Source of the DNA: Bacilli bacterium
Lineage (GTDB): Bacteria; Bacillota; Bacilli; RF39; UBA660
Assembly (NCBI GenBank): GCA_017525015.1
Contig: JAFXUK010000015.1
Location: 1 to 64,000, forward strand
Direction of reading: 5' to 3'
DNA: 64,000 nucleotides
Shown here: piece after piece, positions 60,569 through 64,000 of the stretch
Position numbering within the stretch: position 1 is the stretch's first letter
How the letters are laid out: each line of letters starts with the position of its first letter
Position numbers and translations under genes: made by a program
The notes under the pieces: generated by a model
Databases searched by the model: none
What the model saw: the letters and a program-made list of their open reading frames with translations, nothing else
What the model was told of the DNA's origin: nothing

Positions 60569-62479
60569 CTATGCATCTAAGTTAGCAAATGTTGCATTCT
60601 CTTCAATAAATGTTCTTCTAGGTTCAACTTCATCACCCATTAATTTAGAGAATACTTCATCAGCAGCCCTTGTATCATCTAACGTAATCTGTCTTAAGAC
60701 ACGTTTTTCAATATCCATTGTTGTTTCATTTAATTCTTCAGCATCCATCTCTCCTAAACCTTTCATACGTAAGATATCTCTCTTGGTTTCAGGTTTTAAT
60801 GTTGCTAAATATTCATCTCTCTCTTTTTCATTTAAAACATATTTAATTGTTTGTCCATGTTTTATACAGAATAAAGGAGGTTGTGCAGCATACACATGTC
60901 CAGCTTCAACAATTGGTCTAAAGAATCTATAGAACAATGTTAATAACAATACTCTTATATGAGCACCATCAACATCTGCATCTGTCATAATAATAATTTT
61001 GTCATATCTTAACTTAGATAAATCAAATTCATCACCAATACCAGTACCAAATGCTGTAATTATTGTTCTAATTTCTTCATTATTTAAAGCTCTATCTAAT
61101 CTAGCTTTTTCAACATTTAGAATTTTACCTCTTAAAGGAAGTATTGCTTGAGTCATACTATTTCTACCTTTAATAGCAGAACCACCAGCTGAATCTCCCT
61201 CGACTATGAATATTTCACATTCAGAAGGATCTTTACTCTTACAATCACTTAATTTTCCATAGAAATTAGTAATATCTAAGTCTCCTTTACGACGAGTTAA
61301 TTCTCTTGCTTTTTTAGCTGCAATTCTTGCTCTTGAAGCAGTCATTGATTTTTCAATAATAACTTTAGCTTCTTCAGGATTTTCTAATAAGAATCTTTCT
61401 AATCCATTACTAAATACATCATCAGCTATTTTTCTAACTTCAGCATTACCTAATTTAGTCTTAGTTTGTCCTTCAAACTGAGGATCTGGATGTTTACAAG
61501 AAATAATCATTGTTAAACCTTCTCTAACATCCTCACCTGTTAATGGATCATCATTATCTTTAAGAATCTTAGCATTTTTAGCATAATTATTAATTATTCT
61601 AGTTAATGCTCTCTTAACACCATCTTCATGTGTTCCACCTTCATAAGTAGAAATGTTATTAGTAAAAGAATATAACTGAGAAGTATAATCTTCACTATAT
61701 TGGAATGCTACCTCTAAAGATATACCATCTTCTTGACCTTCTACATAAACTACATCATCATGTAATGGTTTTCTATTCTTATTTAACTTTTTAACAAACT
61801 CAATAATTCCACCATTGTAGACAAACTCATCAGATTTTTCATCTTCTCTTAAATCTTTTAAGATAATTCTTAATCCTTTATTTAAGAAAGCTAATTCTTC
61901 TAATCTGGTAGCTAACGTTTCATAACTATATACAGTAGATTCTTTAAATATAGTAGGATCTGCTGCAAAAGTAACAGTTGTACCAGTTCTTTCTGGATCA
62001 CAATCATCAATTATTTTAAGTTCATCAACAGGATGTCCACCATTTTCAAATCTTTGAAAATAAACATGTCCTTCTCTATAAACTCTAACTTCTAACCATT
62101 GTGATAAAGCGTTAACAACAGAAGCACCAACTCCATGTAATCCACCGGATACTTTGTATCCTCCACCACCGAATTTACCTCCAGCATGTAATACTGTAAA
62201 AATGGTTTCTATAGTAGATTTACCTGTTTTTTCATTCATACCAGTTGGCATACCACGACCATCATCTTTAACTGTTATAACATTACCTTTTTCAATAATT
62301 ACTTCGATATCATCACAATATCCAGCTAAAGCTTCATCTACAGCATTATCAACTATCTCCCAAACAAGATGATGTAATCCTCTTTCTGAAGTAGTACCTA
62401 TATACATACCAGGTCTTTTTCTAACAGCTTCTAAGCCTTCTAGTACTTGAATATCACTATCACTATATTCTTCTTTCAT
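60569..62479 (-). CDS. gyrB: DNA gyrase subunit B
   Basis: 636 residues. GHKL ATPase motifs [14 protein letters not shown] and [17 protein letters not shown], the Toprim [21 protein letters not shown] and the DADVDGAHI metal site are present. GGGAGGATTAGT precedes the ATG. It lies directly after recF (stop and start adjacent) and before gyrA, the standard origin-side order. Confidence 0.97.
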   Translation of the reverse strand: MKEEYSDSDIQVLEGLEAVRKRPGMYIGTTSERGLHHLVWEIVDNAVDEALAGYCDDIEVIIEKGNVITVKDDGRGMPTGMNEKTGKSTIETIFTVLHAGGKFGGGGYKVSGGLHGVGASVVNALSQWLEVRVYREGHVYFQRFENGGHPVDELKIIDDCDPERTGTTVTFAADPTIFKESTVYSYETLATRLEELAFLNKGLRIILKDLREDEKSDEFVYNGGIIEFVKKLNKNRKPLHDDVVYVEGQEDGISLEVAFQYSEDYTSQLYSFTNNISTYEGGTHEDGVKRALTRIINNYAKNAKILKDNDDPLTGEDVREGLTMIISCKHPDPQFEGQTKTKLGNAEVRKIADDVFSNGLERFLLENPEEAKVIIEKSMTASRARIAAKKARELTRRKGDLDITNFYGKLSDCKSKDPSECEIFIVEGDSAGGSAIKGRNSMTQAILPLRGKILNVEKARLDRALNNEEIRTIITAFGTGIGDEFDLSKLRYDKIIIMTDADVDGAHIRVLLLTLFYRFFRPIVEAGHVYAAQPPLFCIKHGQTIKYVLNEKERDEYLATLKPETKRDILRMKGLGEMDAEELNETTMDIEKRVLRQITLDDTRAADEVFSKLMGDEVEPRRTFIEENATFANLDA

Positions 62480-62480
62480 A

Positions 62481-63569
62481 CTAATCCTCCCTTACTTCCC
62501 CATTTAAAACATTAAATATTCTACTTTTATCTAATATACTTTTATCAATCTTATCTATCTCAGTTGTTGTAATAAAAGTTTGAATATCTTCATTTATTAA
62601 ATTCAAAATATTTTCAATTTTATTTTGATCTAATTCACTAAACAAATCATCCAATATTAATATAGGATAATCATCTTTAATACTTTTAAATATTTCAATT
62701 TCAGTCAATTTATACGCAATAATTGCATTCTTTTGTTGACCTTCACTACCATAGTCTTTAATATCCTGACCATTAAATTTAAATTTAATATCATCATGAT
62801 GAATACCTAAAGTAGTTTTTCCTAAGATAATATCTCTTTGTAAATTATCTTTATACTTTTTAACAATCTTATCTCTATCAAAATTCTTATAATCAGATAC
62901 ATATTCTAATTTTAAATCTTTAATACCACATATTTTATCGTAGATATTACCAATTTTTTCATTAATTAAATCTATATATTTAACTCTAGAATTATATATT
63001 TGTTCTCCTACATCAATTACTTTATTAGTTAATATATCTAAGTATTCAGAAGAACTATTAGCGTTAATATTAGTAGTCTTTAAATAACTATTTCTTTGTT
63101 TAACCAACTTATTATATGTATTTAAATTCTTCAAATAAACAGTATTTAACTGAGAAATCTCTAAATTAATTGCTTTTCTTCTAACACTAGGAGAATCCTT
63201 AATAAATCTAAGATCATCTGGATTGAAAAGTACTACATTGATTTTGGAAATATAATCACTTAATTTATCAATTTTAGTATCATTTATTTTTACTCTCTTA
63301 CCATTATCTTTGATAACAATTTTATATTTTGTCTCAAATTTGTCCGAAATTACCCCTTCAACTCGACATACGTCTTTATTGTTCATAATTAATACTTTAT
63401 CAACAGAACCCCTAAAAGACTTTGTAAGAGCTAACACATAAATACTTTCAATTAAATTTGTCTTCCCTACCCCATTATTACCGTATAAAATATTGTAGTA
63501 AGGTGAAAAATCTAATTCCATTTTTTCATAATTTCTAAAATTTAAAATTTTCAAATGTCGTATTTTCAT
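62481..63569 (-). CDS. recF: DNA replication and repair protein RecF
   Basis: 362 residues. The P-loop [19 protein letters not shown] near residue 25, the signature-like YGSEGQQKN and Walker [15 protein letters not shown] are typical of RecF. It acts with RecO and RecR at gaps. AGAGGCTGAAAA precedes the ATG. In the usual order dnaA-dnaN lie upstream, but a comK-like gene is the next one here. Confidence 0.96.
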   Translation of the reverse strand: MKIRHLKILNFRNYEKMELDFSPYYNILYGNNGVGKTNLIESIYVLALTKSFRGSVDKVLIMNNKDVCRVEGVISDKFETKYKIVIKDNGKRVKINDTKIDKLSDYISKINVVLFNPDDLRFIKDSPSVRRKAINLEISQLNTVYLKNLNTYNKLVKQRNSYLKTTNINANSSSEYLDILTNKVIDVGEQIYNSRVKYIDLINEKIGNIYDKICGIKDLKLEYVSDYKNFDRDKIVKKYKDNLQRDIILGKTTLGIHHDDIKFKFNGQDIKDYGSEGQQKNAIIAYKLTEIEIFKSIKDDYPILILDDLFSELDQNKIENILNLINEDIQTFITTTEIDKIDKSILDKSRIFNVLNGEVRED

Positions 63570-63648
63570 TTTTCAGCCTCTTTTACGTCCATAGACAAAA
63601 AAAAGTATTTTTTGAGTACTCCCATACCACAAAACCATTATATCATAA

Positions 63649-63672
63649 AAAAAGCTAAAATCACAGCTTTTT
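63649..63672 (-). terminator. terminator of the comK-like gene
   Basis: AAAAAGCT, eight-base loop, AGCTTTTT on the minus strand, then the TGATATAAT promoter of recF. Confidence 0.65.
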
Positions 63673-63684
63673 AGCTCGTTTTAG

Positions 63685-64000
63685 CTATTTTTTATCAATT
63701 TTTCTTAATTTTAATGACTCTTTTAATCTTGAGCATCTATAAAGTTGATTTTCTATAATAGCATCTGATGAATCAATCAGTATTTTTTTGCCATTTTTTA
63801 GGACTAAAATCGTCTTATCTTTAAACTTTTCTGGTTTAAAAACATGATCATATACTACCCATGCACATTGCTCATTTTTTGGAGACAATGTTGGAAATAT
63901 AATTAAATCAAAACTTTCTTCAACAATAACAGGTACTTTATGAGTAAAACCTACCAAAGCCGAAGTCCCTACTTGTCTTCCTTCTAATGAACTACCAAAG
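63685..64000 (-). CDS. comK: ComK-family competence regulator (5' part outside the window)
   Basis: The open frame runs from the window edge to 63685 on the minus strand, about 104 residues of the C-terminal part. FGSSLEGRQVGTSALVGFTH and KVPVIVEESFDLIIFPTLSP, followed by KNEQCAWVVYDHV and NQLYRCSRLKES, match ComK, which binds minor-groove boxes and turns on DNA uptake genes. Its start and the promoter lie beyond the window. ComK relatives occur widely in Bacilli and do not by themselves prove competence. Confidence 0.88.
   Translation of the reverse strand, partial: FGSSLEGRQVGTSALVGFTHKVPVIVEESFDLIIFPTLSPKNEQCAWVVYDHVFKPEKFKDKTILVLKNGKKILIDSSDAIIENQLYRCSRLKESLKLRKIDKK

Noticed and set aside
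63595..63625. Attenuator in the recF leader
   Set aside because: AGTA and TACT with a T-run can pair for only four bases, too weak to support.

Overview
The window is chromosomal DNA of a very AT-rich, low-GC Gram-positive bacterium (Firmicutes/Bacilli, probably an uncultured gut lineage with a reduced genome). The basis is strong GGAGG ribosome-binding sites, TGA used as a stop, the gene order recF-gyrB-gyrA-dnaX-ybaB-recR-holB-ricT-trmN6-pth-mfd-metG-tatD-3D-ksgA-spoVG, a Met T-box, a ComK homologue and WXG100 proteins. No insertion sequence, prophage, rRNA or CRISPR array is visible. Nearly all genes lie on the minus strand. With recF at the right end and three parS sites at 57.7-57.8 kb, oriC is probably just beyond the right edge, so most genes run with replication.

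Left part (1-8.6 kb): a lipoprotein, a Nudix gene interrupted at an A7 run, a VOC protein, tRNA-Trp, a Nudix-winged-helix protein resembling the NAD regulator NrtR, a small wall-anchored protein, an acyl-CoA ligase divergent from a TetR regulator, the operon nadD-pncC-nadK, and an acyltransferase. A second NAD operon, pncA-pncB-nadE-nudF, lies at 11.9-15.6 kb. Both NAD operons carry the same inverted repeat over the -10 box.

Accessory part (8.6-31.3 kb): two clusters of WXG100-like small helical proteins, each next to large proteins without signal peptides that carry phage-tail-lysozyme-like domains (one fused to an esterase-like domain, one with two lysozyme domains). A leucine-rich protein with a degenerate transglutaminase-like site follows the second cluster. 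These look like type VII (ESX-like) secretion substrates; no EssC-type ATPase is in the window. Next come rimO, HtrA, an Abi/HEPN protein, a zinc phospholipase-like protein, a macrodomain protein, a tail-anchored GH10-like protein that seems to lack its acid/base residue, and small membrane or zinc-ribbon proteins.

Housekeeping part (31.4-64 kb): rplM-rpsI, truA, an ECF transporter energy module with decayed ATPase motifs, nrdG, hpt, prs, ispH, a divIC-like gene, spoVG, ksgA, a 3D-domain protein, tatD, a Met T-box ahead of dut-metG, a MraZ-like protein, mfd, pth, trmN6, ricT, holB, recR, ybaB, dnaX, tadA, a short SRP RNA, three parS sites, gyrA, gyrB, recF and the 3' part of a comK-like gene.

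A recurring design is a terminator T-tract immediately followed by an extended -10 (TGnTATAAT) promoter of the next gene. All functional calls rest on motifs and family knowledge read by eye; no database search was run.
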